A DNA stretch of 24,402 nucleotides from Ruminococcus sp. UBA3800 (GTDB lineage: Bacteria; Bacillota; Clostridia; Oscillospirales; Ruminococcaceae), in contig DFEO01000053.1 in NCBI GenBank assembly GCA_002368715.1, positions 1-24,402 on the forward strand, given 5' to 3'. Below the pieces are notes generated by a model. That model was not told the DNA's origin, did no database searches, and was given only the letters and a program-made list of their open reading frames with translations. The translations under genes and the position numbers were made by a program. Below are positions 1 through 7,157 of the stretch, piece after piece (the first letter of the stretch is position 1; each line of letters starts with the position of its first letter).

Positions 1-824
1 AGGTTATACATATTCTTTGACCAGTTCTCGATAGTCGAATAACGAAGACTTGCGCCCTGTGCCACATACAATTCAACACAGCCTGCGTGAAGCCCTGCCT
101 CATAGTATTTCGGAGCTGAGCAGCCCTCGATAAAATGAAGATAGCTGTTCTTTTCAAGAATTATCAGCGTGTGCTCGAACTGGCCTGCGCCCTTGGCATT
201 TAGCCTGAAATAGCTCTGAAGCGGTATTTCAAGCTTTACACCCTCAGGAACATACACGAACGAACCTCCTGACCATACCGCACCGTGAAGCGCTGCAAAC
301 TTGTGATCGGTCGGCGGTACCAGCTTCATGAAATGAGAACGGATAAGGTCTGCATATTCAGGGTCGTGCATAGCGCTTTCAAGGTCGGTATATACGACAC
401 CCGACTTTGCGACCTCTTCTCTGACATTGTGATATACGAGCTCAGAATCATACTGTGCTCCGACACCTGCAAGGCTCTCTCTTTCGGCCTGCGGTATGCC
501 AAGGCGTTCAAAGGTCTCCTTTATGTTGTCCGGGACGCTGTCCCAATCCTTGTTCATCCTGGTTTTCGGTCTGATATAGGTAACGATATTGTCAACGTCC
601 AGTCCCTCGATAGAAGCGCCCCAGTTTACCATAGGAGTTTTATTATATATATCAAGCGACTTCAGACGAAACTCCCTCATCCACTCGGGATCATTCTTTT
701 CTTTGGATATCTCCTCGATGATACCGGACGTTATGCCGCCCTCCAGAAAATCGCTTTCGTCCTCTTCATAGCGAAAGTCATATAATGAACGGTCAATGTC
801 GCTGACCTGCGTTTTCTCTTTCAT
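1..824 (-). CDS. sufB: SufB, Fe-S cluster scaffold (partial, 3' end beyond the window)
   Basis: SufB is the scaffold subunit of the SufBCD complex that builds iron-sulfur clusters in the cytoplasm. I translated this frame by hand: it opens at an ATG at 824 with MKEKTQVSDIDRSLYDF and stays open for 274 codons to the window edge. Family-typical stretches include WMREFRLKSL near residue 50, WGASIEGLDVDNIVTY near 70, VYVPEGVKLEIPLQSYFR near 205, FIEGCSAPKY near 240 and YSTIENWSKNMYN at the edge. A full SufB is usually about 465-470 residues, so roughly the first 60 percent is here. The ATG abuts the sufC stop (TGA 825-827), so the two are translationally coupled. The usual next genes in Clostridia (sufD, sufS, sufU) would lie to the left of position 1. 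Identity is firm; only the C-terminus is unseen. Confidence 0.96.
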   Translation of the reverse strand, partial: MKEKTQVSDIDRSLYDFRYEEDESDFLEGGITSGIIEEISKEKNDPEWMREFRLKSLDIYNKTPMVNWGASIEGLDVDNIVTYIRPKTRMNKDWDSVPDNIKETFERLGIPQAERESLAGVGAQYDSELVYHNVREEVAKSGVVYTDLESAMHDPEYADLIRSHFMKLVPPTDHKFAALHGAVWSGGSFVYVPEGVKLEIPLQSYFRLNAKGAGQFEHTLIILEKNSYLHFIEGCSAPKYYEAGLHAGCVELYVAQGASLRYSTIENWSKNMYN

Positions 825-1574
825 TCAGTTTCCCTCGCCTACATATTTTTCAAATCCGTTTTTCAATACGTCAGCCGCAAGCTTTCCGTCACCCTCCTTG
901 GCTATCCTGCCGTTTACAAGGATGTGCGTAGCATCAACGCTGAGTTCTTCAAGTATCTTAGCGTTATGTGTGATGACAAGAAGTGTTCCCCCGACGCTTT
1001 TGCGGTATTCCTCTATTCCCTTTGAAACTGTTTTCACAGCATCGACATCAAGTCCCGAGTCGGTCTCATCAAGTATCGCAAAGCGAGGTCTCAGAATTAG
1101 AAGCTGAAGTATCTCAGCCTTTTTCTTTTCGCCGCCCGAAAAGCCCACATTCAGATCTCTGTCCGCATAGGAGCTGTCCATACCCAGGACCTCCATAGCG
1201 GCTGCAAGCTTCTTTTTATGGTCCCAGAGCTTAACACGCTTGCCTGTCTGCTGCTCGGCTGCATTTCTCAGAAACTCCGAAAGAGTTATACCGGGTATCT
1301 CAACAGGATTCTGGAACGACAAGAAAATACCTCTTTTAGCTCTCTTATCCGCACTCTCCTGTGTTATATCATCACCGTCAAAGATTATCGTTCCTCCGGT
1401 GACCTTGTATTCGGGGCTGCCCATTATTGTTGAGCCCAGAGTCGATTTTCCGGCTCCGTTCTGACCCATAAGTACGTGTGTTTGACCTTCACCGACTGTA
1501 AGCGTTACCCCATGAAGGAGCTCTGCATCCTCAGCAGCTACGGTAAGATCTTTGATCTTTAGTATATCAGACAT
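825..1574 (-). CDS. sufC: SufC, Fe-S assembly ATPase
   Basis: SufC is the ABC-type ATPase that drives the SufBCD scaffold; it is soluble and not part of a membrane transporter. The 249-residue product has Walker A GQNGAGKST (about 37-45), the Suf-type signature FSGGEKKK (145-152), Walker B FAILDE (165-170) and the SufC-typical TDSGLDVDAV just after it, then ITHN. The length is normal for SufC. I chose the ATG at 1574 because AAAGGGGAC sits 5-7 bases upstream; an in-frame TTG at 1592 lies before that site and is unlikely to be used. The gene starts 27 bp after the amidotransferase stop and abuts sufB, so all are probably cotranscribed. The gap is too short to hold a separate promoter. Confidence 0.97.
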   Translation of the reverse strand: MSDILKIKDLTVAAEDAELLHGVTLTVGEGQTHVLMGQNGAGKSTLGSTIMGSPEYKVTGGTIIFDGDDITQESADKRAKRGIFLSFQNPVEIPGITLSEFLRNAAEQQTGKRVKLWDHKKKLAAAMEVLGMDSSYADRDLNVGFSGGEKKKAEILQLLILRPRFAILDETDSGLDVDAVKTVSKGIEEYRKSVGGTLLVITHNAKILEELSVDATHILVNGRIAKEGDGKLAADVLKNGFEKYVGEGN

Positions 1575-1601
1575 TTTTATGTCCCCTTTCAATTATTTGT
1601 G

Positions 1602-2357
1602 CTATATGTGCATAGCGTCAAGCGCTGTTATATATTCAAGTGTCGGAATGAATTCTCCCTTGTGAGGAGCTCCTCTGAACACTTCTTTTCCGTCTTTGAA
1701 AGCGATGACCTGCGTCATAGGAAACTGTTCCCAGCCGCTGTCATCAAGCTCAGTTGTCGAAAAGATCACTCCGCAGTCAAGCTTTTTGAAGCTGAGTGTG
1801 TCTTTGAGGTTTTTGTGAACATACATCGTTTCCCCATCAAAGAAAATAATATTCAGTTTATTTCTCGGGGCGTTTTCAACAATGAAATCATTTACGATAT
1901 CAAAGCGTTCACGCTCGCAGATATCGCCTTTTGCGAGCCGGGAGTTTAAAACATCTATGAAATATAAAAACAGTCTCTCCGAATCCGTGTCGCCGGTCTG
2001 CTTATCAGTGTATTTTATAGTGTTTCGGACCGAATAGATGGTGCCGTTATGTATCATAGACCACTCTCTGCCAGAAATATCCTTCAGCACGAACGGATGA
2101 CAGTTCTGAGCTGTGACCATTCCGACCGTTGCATAGCGGATATGTGCTATGGCGATCCTCTGCGGAGAGATCTCCTCAAGTGCATCGGCAAGAGCTCTGC
2201 TGTCTGATGCTCGGCACGGCTGCTTTAAAAGGACGTTTTTATCGCCAGTCAGCAGTCCGAAACCGTGTGGGTTTTTATCACTGTGAGAAAAGAATTCTTT
2301 GAGATATGCTTTTATGTCTGTCCTTTTGTAAGCTGACAGCCCGAAAAGCTCACACAT
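1602..2357 (-). CDS. Class II glutamine amidotransferase (YafJ/EgtC-like, Ntn hydrolase)
   Basis: This 251-residue protein is a class II (N-terminal nucleophile) glutamine amidotransferase domain with no fused synthase. Removal of Met1 would expose Cys2 (MCELFGLSAY), the catalytic nucleophile. Other family motifs are NPHGFGLLTG near residue 30, AHIRYATVG near 80, HNGTIY near 110 and DTDSERLF near 130. The start at 2357 follows from Cys2 and from GAAGGTGAC upstream; the frame is open further up but Cys2 would then be buried. The start lies 46 bp inside the end of the glutamate-cysteine ligase gene, so the two are translationally coupled. Stand-alone members include YafJ (unknown role) and EgtC, which removes a glutamyl group from a gamma-glutamyl thiol compound. 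The neighbour makes a gamma-glutamyl hydrolase role attractive, but that is inference. Confidence 0.88.
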   Translation of the reverse strand: MCELFGLSAYKRTDIKAYLKEFFSHSDKNPHGFGLLTGDKNVLLKQPCRASDSRALADALEEISPQRIAIAHIRYATVGMVTAQNCHPFVLKDISGREWSMIHNGTIYSVRNTIKYTDKQTGDTDSERLFLYFIDVLNSRLAKGDICERERFDIVNDFIVENAPRNKLNIIFFDGETMYVHKNLKDTLSFKKLDCGVIFSTTELDDSGWEQFPMTQVIAFKDGKEVFRGAPHKGEFIPTLEYITALDAMHI

Positions 2358-3517
2358 TTTGTCACCTTCTGTCTCCATCTGTTCTTTATCTGTTCGCACA
2401 ATCTGTTTGAAAGCTTGCCTTTCTCAAAGTCGATGATATCAAGTGCAACCTTGTCATCCTTGAAAAGATCTTCCATTTCACCGAGTATTCTTTGTGCATT
2501 TTCAAGTATCGGTTCGTTACCTATCCTGACTTCTGACAAGTCATAAAGCGCAGCGCTCTTATGAGCCTCTACTGCCTGACGTTGGAGCTGCGGAGTGTAC
2601 TCAAGATCGGGGAGCGTGGAGAGATACATTATAAACAGATGTGCAAATTTAAGATCTCTCTCGTCTATCCCGAGCCTTGCGATCGGGTTAAGATCGAACA
2701 TCCTCAGTTCGATATGGCTGATGCCGTTCTTAAAGTTTTCAAGCTTATTCACACCCTTTGGCTTTAGCCTTACGGGAAGATAAAGCTCGCTTGCTGAAAA
2801 AAGCTTTCCGCTGTCAACATAGGCCTGTATGCTTTTTACAAAGCTGTCAAGGCTTGCGTGGTCAAGAATCGGAGGCTCATCGTTCCAATAGCCCTTATCT
2901 CCGCTTCTTATTGATGCATAGCCGCTTTCGACTATGCCTTCGCCGCTTTTTCCAAGCAGTGATCTGTCACAGACAGGGCTTGCTGCTGTCAGCAAAAGCA
3001 ACAACCAGCTGTTCACCGAAAGCTTTTTATAAAGAGACAGGTAAAACGCATCACGCCAGCTGTCAAAATCGTCTCCGTGATACAGCTTTCTCAGATATCT
3101 GTCGTCAAATGAAAAATTGAAATGTATCCCGGAAAAAAGCATAAGTTTCTTCCCGTAGCGGCCGGCTAGCTGCTCTCGGTAGATCCGTTTTCCGCTGTGC
3201 TCGCCAGTAAAATTAGCAACAGGTATCTCATCTTCATTATCAAAATGAGGAGGGTTTGAATAAAGCCAAATAGTCTCATCATTTTTATCTATTTGAGTCC
3301 TGACCTTTAAATCGAGCCTGTCAAGCTCGTCCATAAGCTCACCAACGCTGTTACAGGCAGGAGTGATCAGCTCTATCTGATTTTCACAAAAATCTCTTGT
3401 TATATTCTCGTCATAATCAAAAGGGTGAGGAGTCTGCGCAAGCCTGCCATTTTTATCGACTCTGAGCGTTTCACGTTCAAGTCCGAATTTTCCTTTATAA
3501 AATAAATTGTCTAACAT
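2312..3517 (-). CDS. gshA: Glutamate-cysteine ligase (GshA type)
   Basis: The product (401 residues) resembles the ligase that joins glutamate to cysteine with ATP to give gamma-glutamylcysteine, the first step of glutathione synthesis. Visible family features are KFGLERETLRVD (about residues 10-21), the following TPHPFDY, DFCENQIELITP near 45, GIHFNFSFDD near 135 and SHIELRMFDLNP near 290. It is shorter than E. coli GshA (518 residues) and lacks the ATP-grasp half found in GshF fusions; no gshB is in view, so the end product may be gamma-glutamylcysteine. The ATG at 3517 has AAGGAG 8-9 bases upstream; the frame is open for 57 more codons but that extension does not resemble the family. Its 3' end overlaps the amidotransferase start, and suf genes follow. 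I see no clean minus-strand promoter in the 63-bp divergent gap. Confidence 0.85.
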   Translation of the reverse strand: MLDNLFYKGKFGLERETLRVDKNGRLAQTPHPFDYDENITRDFCENQIELITPACNSVGELMDELDRLDLKVRTQIDKNDETIWLYSNPPHFDNEDEIPVANFTGEHSGKRIYREQLAGRYGKKLMLFSGIHFNFSFDDRYLRKLYHGDDFDSWRDAFYLSLYKKLSVNSWLLLLLTAASPVCDRSLLGKSGEGIVESGYASIRSGDKGYWNDEPPILDHASLDSFVKSIQAYVDSGKLFSASELYLPVRLKPKGVNKLENFKNGISHIELRMFDLNPIARLGIDERDLKFAHLFIMYLSTLPDLEYTPQLQRQAVEAHKSAALYDLSEVRIGNEPILENAQRILGEMEDLFKDDKVALDIIDFEKGKLSNRLCEQIKNRWRQKVTKCVSFSGCQLTKGQT

Positions 3518-3529
3518 GGTATTTGCTCC

Positions 3530-3558
3530 TTGACAATAGATCTTTGCAGCTTTATAAT
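3530..3558 (+). promoter_or_regulatory. Sigma-A promoter for the serine hydrolase gene
   Basis: A perfect -35 TTGACA (3530-3535), a 17-bp spacer and a perfect -10 TATAAT (3553-3558) lie in the 63-bp divergent gap. Transcription should begin near 3565, giving a very short leader of about 16 bases that is mostly the Shine-Dalgarno site AGGAGGG. The promoter overlaps the 5' control region of the gshA-like gene on the other strand, so expression of the two may interfere. Confidence 0.8.
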
Positions 3559-3580
3559 AGTAAAAAAAGGAGGGATAAAT

Positions 3581-4444
3581 ATGTTTGATCAGCTGTTTGA
3601 ACGCCTTGACCGCCTGGGACTTGATATATTTGCGGCTCAGGTGAATATCGGGGGCAGGATAGTTCTTCAGAAAAACTTCGGCAAACAAAAACGCTATCCT
3701 GTCTACTCTGTAACAAAGTCTGTTACATCCTGTGCCTTTTCGCTGGCCTGTGATGACAAGCTGTTAAGCCCCGAGGCTCTGCTCTCAGATTTTCTTGAAG
3801 AGCGCTATAAAGCACTGATGTCAGATGATTTTAAAAACCTTCCCTTTCAAAGGTTTCTGACTATGACAGCCGGAAGCTTTCCTTTCAGGCCGACAGGAGA
3901 AAACTGGTGCGAATATATTCTTTCCCTTGATACCGACTGCACCGATGCATCTTATCACTACTCCAACATCCCTGCCTATCTGGTTGGCACAGCTGTTGAA
4001 AATGCTGTCGGCGGTGATCTTGCGGGCTATCTCAGCGACCGCCTTTTCACGCCCTTGGGAATAGCATCTCCGCCCTGTCAGACCTCTCCCGAGGGGCACT
4101 TTTACGGTGCAACGGGAATGGAGCTGACTGTCAGCGAGCTGGCATCTCTGGGTCAGCTTTTTCTCGATAATGGCAGCATCAGCGGCAAACAGATAATCAG
4201 CCGTGACGCTGTTCAAAGATCGGTGACACCGTATGTAAAAACAAACGACGGCGACAGCTACGGCTACTTTTTCAGGGTCGCCGACGATCATTTTTCTATG
4301 GTAGGAAAATGGGGTCAGCGCTGCATCGTTTATCCACGCAAAAAGCTGGTGGCAGCTTATCTTTCACACCAGCCTGAACGCTCGAACGAGCTTTACAGGA
4401 CCTTCGATGACTTTATATCACATAAGCGCAGCGTTGTGATATAA
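3581..4444 (+). CDS. Beta-lactamase-fold serine hydrolase, cytoplasmic
   Basis: This 287-residue protein belongs to the serine beta-lactamase-like / penicillin-binding-protein-like hydrolases (Pfam Beta-lactamase). The three active-site motifs are visible: S43-V-T-K46 (SxxK, nucleophile and base), Y127-S-N129 (YxN), and GKWGQ at 242-246 in place of the KTG box. The GxxGQ-like third box fits esterase or peptidase members better than true class C lactamases. There is no signal peptide or membrane segment, so it should act in the cytoplasm, which argues against antibiotic resistance. The ATG at 3581 follows AGGAGGGATAAAT; an earlier in-frame ATG at 3530 overlaps the -35 box and is ruled out. It stands alone, divergent from the gshA-like gene. 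Substrate unknown. Confidence 0.85.
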   Translation: MFDQLFERLDRLGLDIFAAQVNIGGRIVLQKNFGKQKRYPVYSVTKSVTSCAFSLACDDKLLSPEALLSDFLEERYKALMSDDFKNLPFQRFLTMTAGSFPFRPTGENWCEYILSLDTDCTDASYHYSNIPAYLVGTAVENAVGGDLAGYLSDRLFTPLGIASPPCQTSPEGHFYGATGMELTVSELASLGQLFLDNGSISGKQIISRDAVQRSVTPYVKTNDGDSYGYFFRVADDHFSMVGKWGQRCIVYPRKKLVAAYLSHQPERSNELYRTFDDFISHKRSVVI

Positions 4445-4454
4445 TTGCCCGATA

Positions 4455-4488
4455 CGCAGGGAGTGTCACAGAGTGACACGTATCTGCG
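4455..4488. repeat. Interrupted hairpin after the serine hydrolase gene
   Basis: Arms CGCAG (4455-4459) and CTGCG (4484-4488) enclose a perfect 7-bp stem GTGTCAC-AGA-GTGACAC (4463-4479). It begins 10 bp after the stop codon and could protect the 3' end of the mRNA. No run of T follows on either strand, so it is not a standard intrinsic terminator. Confidence 0.5.
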
Positions 4489-4506
4489 AGGGCTTTCAGA
4501 TAAATG

Positions 4507-4533
4507 TATAATATCAGCTATGCTGATATTATA
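4507..4533. repeat. Perfect 12-bp inverted repeat, 3-base loop
   Basis: TATAATATCAGC (4507-4518) and its exact complement (4522-4533) flank the loop TAT. The stem is AT-rich and not followed by a T tract. It could be a protein-binding dyad or a weak RNA hairpin; its role is not known. Confidence 0.6.
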
Positions 4534-4607
4534 TCTCATCTGCAAACAGAGATTTAATATAATTCCTATCAGTATTGAATGATTTGTCTGTATTATAACA
4601 CCTAATT

Positions 4608-4624
4608 CCTATTATGTCAATAGG
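4608..4624 (+). terminator. Weak possible intrinsic terminator
   Basis: CCTATT-ATGTC-AATAGG forms a 6-bp stem followed by TTTTATTCTTTTTG. The stem is short and AT-rich, so termination would be weak. It is the only hairpin with a T-rich tail between the serine hydrolase gene and the mannanase promoter. Confidence 0.35.
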
Positions 4625-4710
4625 TTTTATTCTTTTTGTTGTTTTCTACAACAGCAGTATGCTATATTTGAATGTCTTTGTAAATAATTCCTACCTTTGT
4701 TATATGATAT

Positions 4711-4757
4711 CGAAAACTGAAACTGTAATGTCCAAATATTCAAATTGACAGTTTTCG
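4711..4757. promoter_or_regulatory. Inverted repeat overlapping the mannanase promoter (candidate operator)
   Basis: CGAAAACTG (4711-4719) is repeated as the exact complement CAGTTTTCG (4749-4757), and a second pair AACTGT (4721-4726) / ACAGTT (4748-4753) is nested in it. The right arm overlaps the -35 box at 4745-4750. A dimeric regulator bound here would block RNA polymerase. The regulator cannot be named from sequence. Confidence 0.45.
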
Positions 4758-4773
4758 GTGTTTATGCTATCAT
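4745..4773 (+). promoter_or_regulatory. Sigma-A promoter for the GH26 mannanase
   Basis: A perfect -35 TTGACA (4745-4750), 17-bp spacer and -10 TATCAT (4768-4773). Transcription would begin near 4780, giving a leader of about 42 bases that includes the ribosome site GAGGAGG before the ATG at 4822. Confidence 0.75.
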
Positions 4774-4821
4774 AAGAAATAACTATATATAGGAAATAAA
4801 TGATCTGCGAGGAGGACAGCT

Positions 4822-5790
4822 ATGAAATACTACGACCCTGCTGATAAGAACGCTCTTGACGAGGTCAGAGCGGTGTTGAAATATTTTTCTGAGATAAGCG
4901 GCAAAAAGATCATCACAGGACAGCATACCCAGACTATGGTGCAGGAAGAACTGGATCTGATCCGCAAGATCACGGGAAAGGAGCCTGCGCTTTTGGGTTT
5001 TGAGCTGCTCTCCTATTCTCCGAATATAAATTATCTCGACACGGACGAGGATTGTATCACAGAAGTGATAAATAACCTCGGGACACTGAAAAGAGCCTGG
5101 GAATGGGCACAAAAAGGCGGCCTTATAACTTTCACCTGGCACTGGTTCTCTCCGCTTGGCGGAAGGTCAAAATCGTTTTTTAGCGAAAGCACTGACTTTG
5201 ATGCTGCCAAAGCGCTTGATACTGACAGCGATGAGCACAAAGCTTTAATGTCTGACCTTGACTATATGGCAGGACTGCTCAGGCCGTTTTGTGACAAACA
5301 TATCCCGATCCTGTGGAGACCTTTTCACGAATCGGAGGGGAACTGGTTCTGGTGGAGTGCTAAAGGTCCTGAAACAGCCAAGCGGCTCTATCAGCTGATG
5401 TTTGAACATTTTACGCAAAAATGCGGGCTTCACAACCTTATCTGGGTCTGGAATTCTCCGCTGAAAAACGGTTATCCGGGGGACGAATATGTTGACATCA
5501 TTTCAAGGGATATGTATCCACCGGCATATGAATACACGTCTCATAAAGACGAATATACCGAGCTTAGCAGGATAACCGATAAACCTGCGGCGATAGCCGA
5601 GACCGGCGTTCTTCCGGATCCCGAAGCTGTGATAAAAGAGAACATACCCTGGACATACTATATGACCTGGTCGAATGAGTTTTGTCTAAGTGAAAAACAT
5701 AACACCTTCGATCAGCTCACACGTGTCTATAACAGCGAATATTCATTAACTGCCGACAGGCTTCCAAAGCTGTATAAAGTAAAACAATGA
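4822..5790 (+). CDS. GH26 endo-beta-1,4-mannanase, cytoplasmic
   Basis: The 322-residue protein is a complete glycoside hydrolase family 26 domain, a (beta/alpha)8 barrel that cuts beta-1,4-mannosidic bonds with retention. Motifs: TGQHTQ near residue 32, FTWHWFSP at 104-111, WRPFHESEGNWFWW at 165-178 with E170 as the predicted acid/base, and AIAETG at 257-262 with E260 as the predicted nucleophile. There is no signal peptide, carbohydrate-binding module, dockerin or anchor, so it probably acts on imported manno-oligosaccharides inside the cell. GAGGAGG precedes the ATG. It is monocistronic, with its own promoter and a strong terminator. GH26 also holds some beta-1,3-xylanases and lichenases; mannanase is the most likely activity. 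Confidence 0.9.
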   Translation: MKYYDPADKNALDEVRAVLKYFSEISGKKIITGQHTQTMVQEELDLIRKITGKEPALLGFELLSYSPNINYLDTDEDCITEVINNLGTLKRAWEWAQKGGLITFTWHWFSPLGGRSKSFFSESTDFDAAKALDTDSDEHKALMSDLDYMAGLLRPFCDKHIPILWRPFHESEGNWFWWSAKGPETAKRLYQLMFEHFTQKCGLHNLIWVWNSPLKNGYPGDEYVDIISRDMYPPAYEYTSHKDEYTELSRITDKPAAIAETGVLPDPEAVIKENIPWTYYMTWSNEFCLSEKHNTFDQLTRVYNSEYSLTADRLPKLYKVKQ

Positions 5791-5812
5791 ATCTATTCTT
5801 CCAGACGTAAGC

Positions 5813-5855
5813 AAACGGGAATATGCTTTTTTTTAAGCATATTCCCGTTTTTTTT
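5813..5855 (+). terminator. Strong intrinsic terminator
   Basis: A perfect 16-bp stem, with arms at 5813-5828 and 5835-5850 (AAACGGGAATATGCTT and its complement), has a TTTTTT loop and is followed by more T (5851-5855). It ends the mannanase transcript. The convergent LysR gene stops just to the right, so the hairpin may also serve that transcript, although its tail on that strand is less T-rich. Confidence 0.9.
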
Positions 5856-6813
5856 ATTTATCCTGATATGTATGGACCGAAGAGATACTGTCTGCCGAGT
5901 TTCTTTTCAGACTGTTTATAAGCTCGCTTACATACTTTTCAGCTATCTCACTGAGCGAACCGTGTTTCTTTCTGATGTAGCCAATTTCCATAATACTGTT
6001 TCGGTTGTCGCTGTCCTCACGAAAAGGCACGACCACATAATCACTTCCGTTAAGCTCCTCGCAGAGTATCCCCGAGCAAAGTGTGTAGCCGTTGAGCCCC
6101 TTCATAAGATCGCCCATCGCAGCTCGGTCGGTAGCCTTTATGACCCTCGGGTAGATGTTCTCGCTAAGTATCTCCTCAGCAAACAGGTAAGCGTTTACTC
6201 CGTCCTGAACAAATGACAGGCAGGGATATGGCTCCAGCTCTTCAAGTCCGATAGAGCTCTTCTGTGCCAGAGGATGTCCTTTCCACATATAAACATATGC
6301 CGAACAGCGGATAAGCTCGGTAAATTCCAGCTCATTCTCTTCAAGAAGCCTTGTTATCGGTTTTCGGTTAAAGTTTGAGATATACAGCACTCCGATCTCG
6401 CTTTTAAGACTTCCGACATCTTCGATTATCCTGAGTGTTTCAGTCTCACGGATAGCAAATTCAAATTCCAGTGTACCAAACTGCTTTACCGTTTCGACAA
6501 ACGCACTGACCGCAAACGAATAGTGCTGTGTCGATACGCTGAACTTACGCTTCATATCACGGTCGATGTACTTCTCACAAACCAGCTCATACTGTCTGTA
6601 AAGCTGATTGACGCTTTTTAAAAACTCAGCTCCCTCAGCTGTCGGAACGGCTCCCTTATGTGTGCGCAGGAAGATCTCTATCCCGATCTCTTTTTCAAGC
6701 TCTCTGACGGCGCTTGTAAGCGTTGGCTGTGAGGTCCCCAGCCTTTCGGCAGCTTTGTTCATTGAACCGCACTTGGAAATAGTTATCGCATAATATATCT
6801 GCTGGAGAGTCAT
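5854..6813 (-). CDS. LysR-family transcriptional regulator
   Basis: The 319-residue protein has the LysR layout. The N-terminal winged helix-turn-helix spans about residues 1-60 (MTLQQIYYAITISKCGSMNK, then the recognition-helix region SQPTLTSAVRELEKEIG), followed by a linker and a two-lobed effector-binding domain to about residue 300. AAKGGAG-type Shine-Dalgarno AAAGGAG lies 9 bases before the ATG at 6813. It has its own promoter and is divergent from the substrate-binding-protein operon, the usual arrangement for a LysR activator of its neighbour. The ligand is likely the transported compound or a metabolite of it, which is inference. Confidence 0.92.
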   Translation of the reverse strand: MTLQQIYYAITISKCGSMNKAAERLGTSQPTLTSAVRELEKEIGIEIFLRTHKGAVPTAEGAEFLKSVNQLYRQYELVCEKYIDRDMKRKFSVSTQHYSFAVSAFVETVKQFGTLEFEFAIRETETLRIIEDVGSLKSEIGVLYISNFNRKPITRLLEENELEFTELIRCSAYVYMWKGHPLAQKSSIGLEELEPYPCLSFVQDGVNAYLFAEEILSENIYPRVIKATDRAAMGDLMKGLNGYTLCSGILCEELNGSDYVVVPFREDSDNRNSIMEIGYIRKKHGSLSEIAEKYVSELINSLKRNSADSISSVHTYQDK

Positions 6814-6844
6814 TATTCATACTCCTTTACTATGGTTTGAGAGT

Positions 6845-6873
6845 ATTATAGCACATATAAATAAATTCGTCAA
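6845..6873 (-). promoter_or_regulatory. Sigma-A promoter for the LysR gene
   Basis: On the minus strand, -35 TTGACG (6868-6873), a 17-bp spacer and a perfect -10 TATAAT (6845-6850). The predicted start is near 6838, about 25 bases before the ATG. Confidence 0.75.
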
Positions 6874-6940
6874 CAGGTCAGAATATATATAGTTTTTATC
6901 AAGAGATATAGATTTAGTTTATAAATAACCGTATTTATGA

Positions 6941-7148
6941 TAGCGTTATCTTATTATGAGCATTTTCCTGAAAAGTATGCCGTTTTTTTATCAGCCCTAT
7001 CATTAAAAAAACAACGCAGATACGCCGTGTGTAACGTTATCACGGATGCTTCGGAAGAAACCTTTTCTTTGACTTTCAGGACCATTACAGACTTTGTTTT
7101 TTTGCGCTGATCAGGTGCATAAGATAAGAACCATGCTAACGTTATCAC
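6941..7148. promoter_or_regulatory. Repeated TAACGTTATCAC sites in the divergent region (candidate LysR sites)
   Basis: The 12-mer TAACGTTATCAC occurs exactly at 7032-7043 and 7137-7148, 105 bp apart (about ten helical turns). Each contains the palindrome TAACGTTA. A near copy TAGCGTTATC lies at 6941-6950. The right-hand site ends 9 bp before the -35 box of the transporter promoter, near -50, where LysR activators commonly act. Apart from these sites and the two promoters, the 436-bp gap 6814-7249 shows no gene. Confidence 0.55.
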
Positions 7149-7157
7149 CTTTTATTA

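Larger units (their letters stand above)
4445..4821. other. 377-bp AT-rich intergenic region, no gene seen
   Basis: No convincing coding frame or RNA gene is seen here. It holds the three hairpins listed separately, three direct copies of TAATTCCTA (4560-4568, 4603-4611, 4685-4693), and the promoter and inverted repeat of the mannanase gene at its right end. An antisense frame running from the mannanase gene into its right edge (to 4783) is a shadow. Confidence 0.7.

Noticed and set aside
285..785. A 166-codon plus-strand frame
   Set aside because: It is antisense to sufB, which I translated and which matches the SufB family throughout.
1..3517. Complete ergothioneine pathway
   Set aside because: Only a ligase and an EgtC-like amidotransferase are present. 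No EgtB or EgtD is seen, the ligase is of the GshA type, and the organism appears to be an anaerobe.
3821..4291. A 156-codon minus-strand frame
   Set aside because: It lies wholly inside the serine hydrolase gene, whose three catalytic motifs are intact. It is a shadow frame.
3581..4444. Beta-lactamase resistance gene
   Set aside because: No signal peptide, and the third motif is GKWGQ rather than KTG, so a cytoplasmic esterase or peptidase is more likely.
4463..4479. GTGTCAC-AGA-GTGACAC as an intrinsic terminator
   Set aside because: No T-rich tail on either strand. I kept it only as a hairpin.
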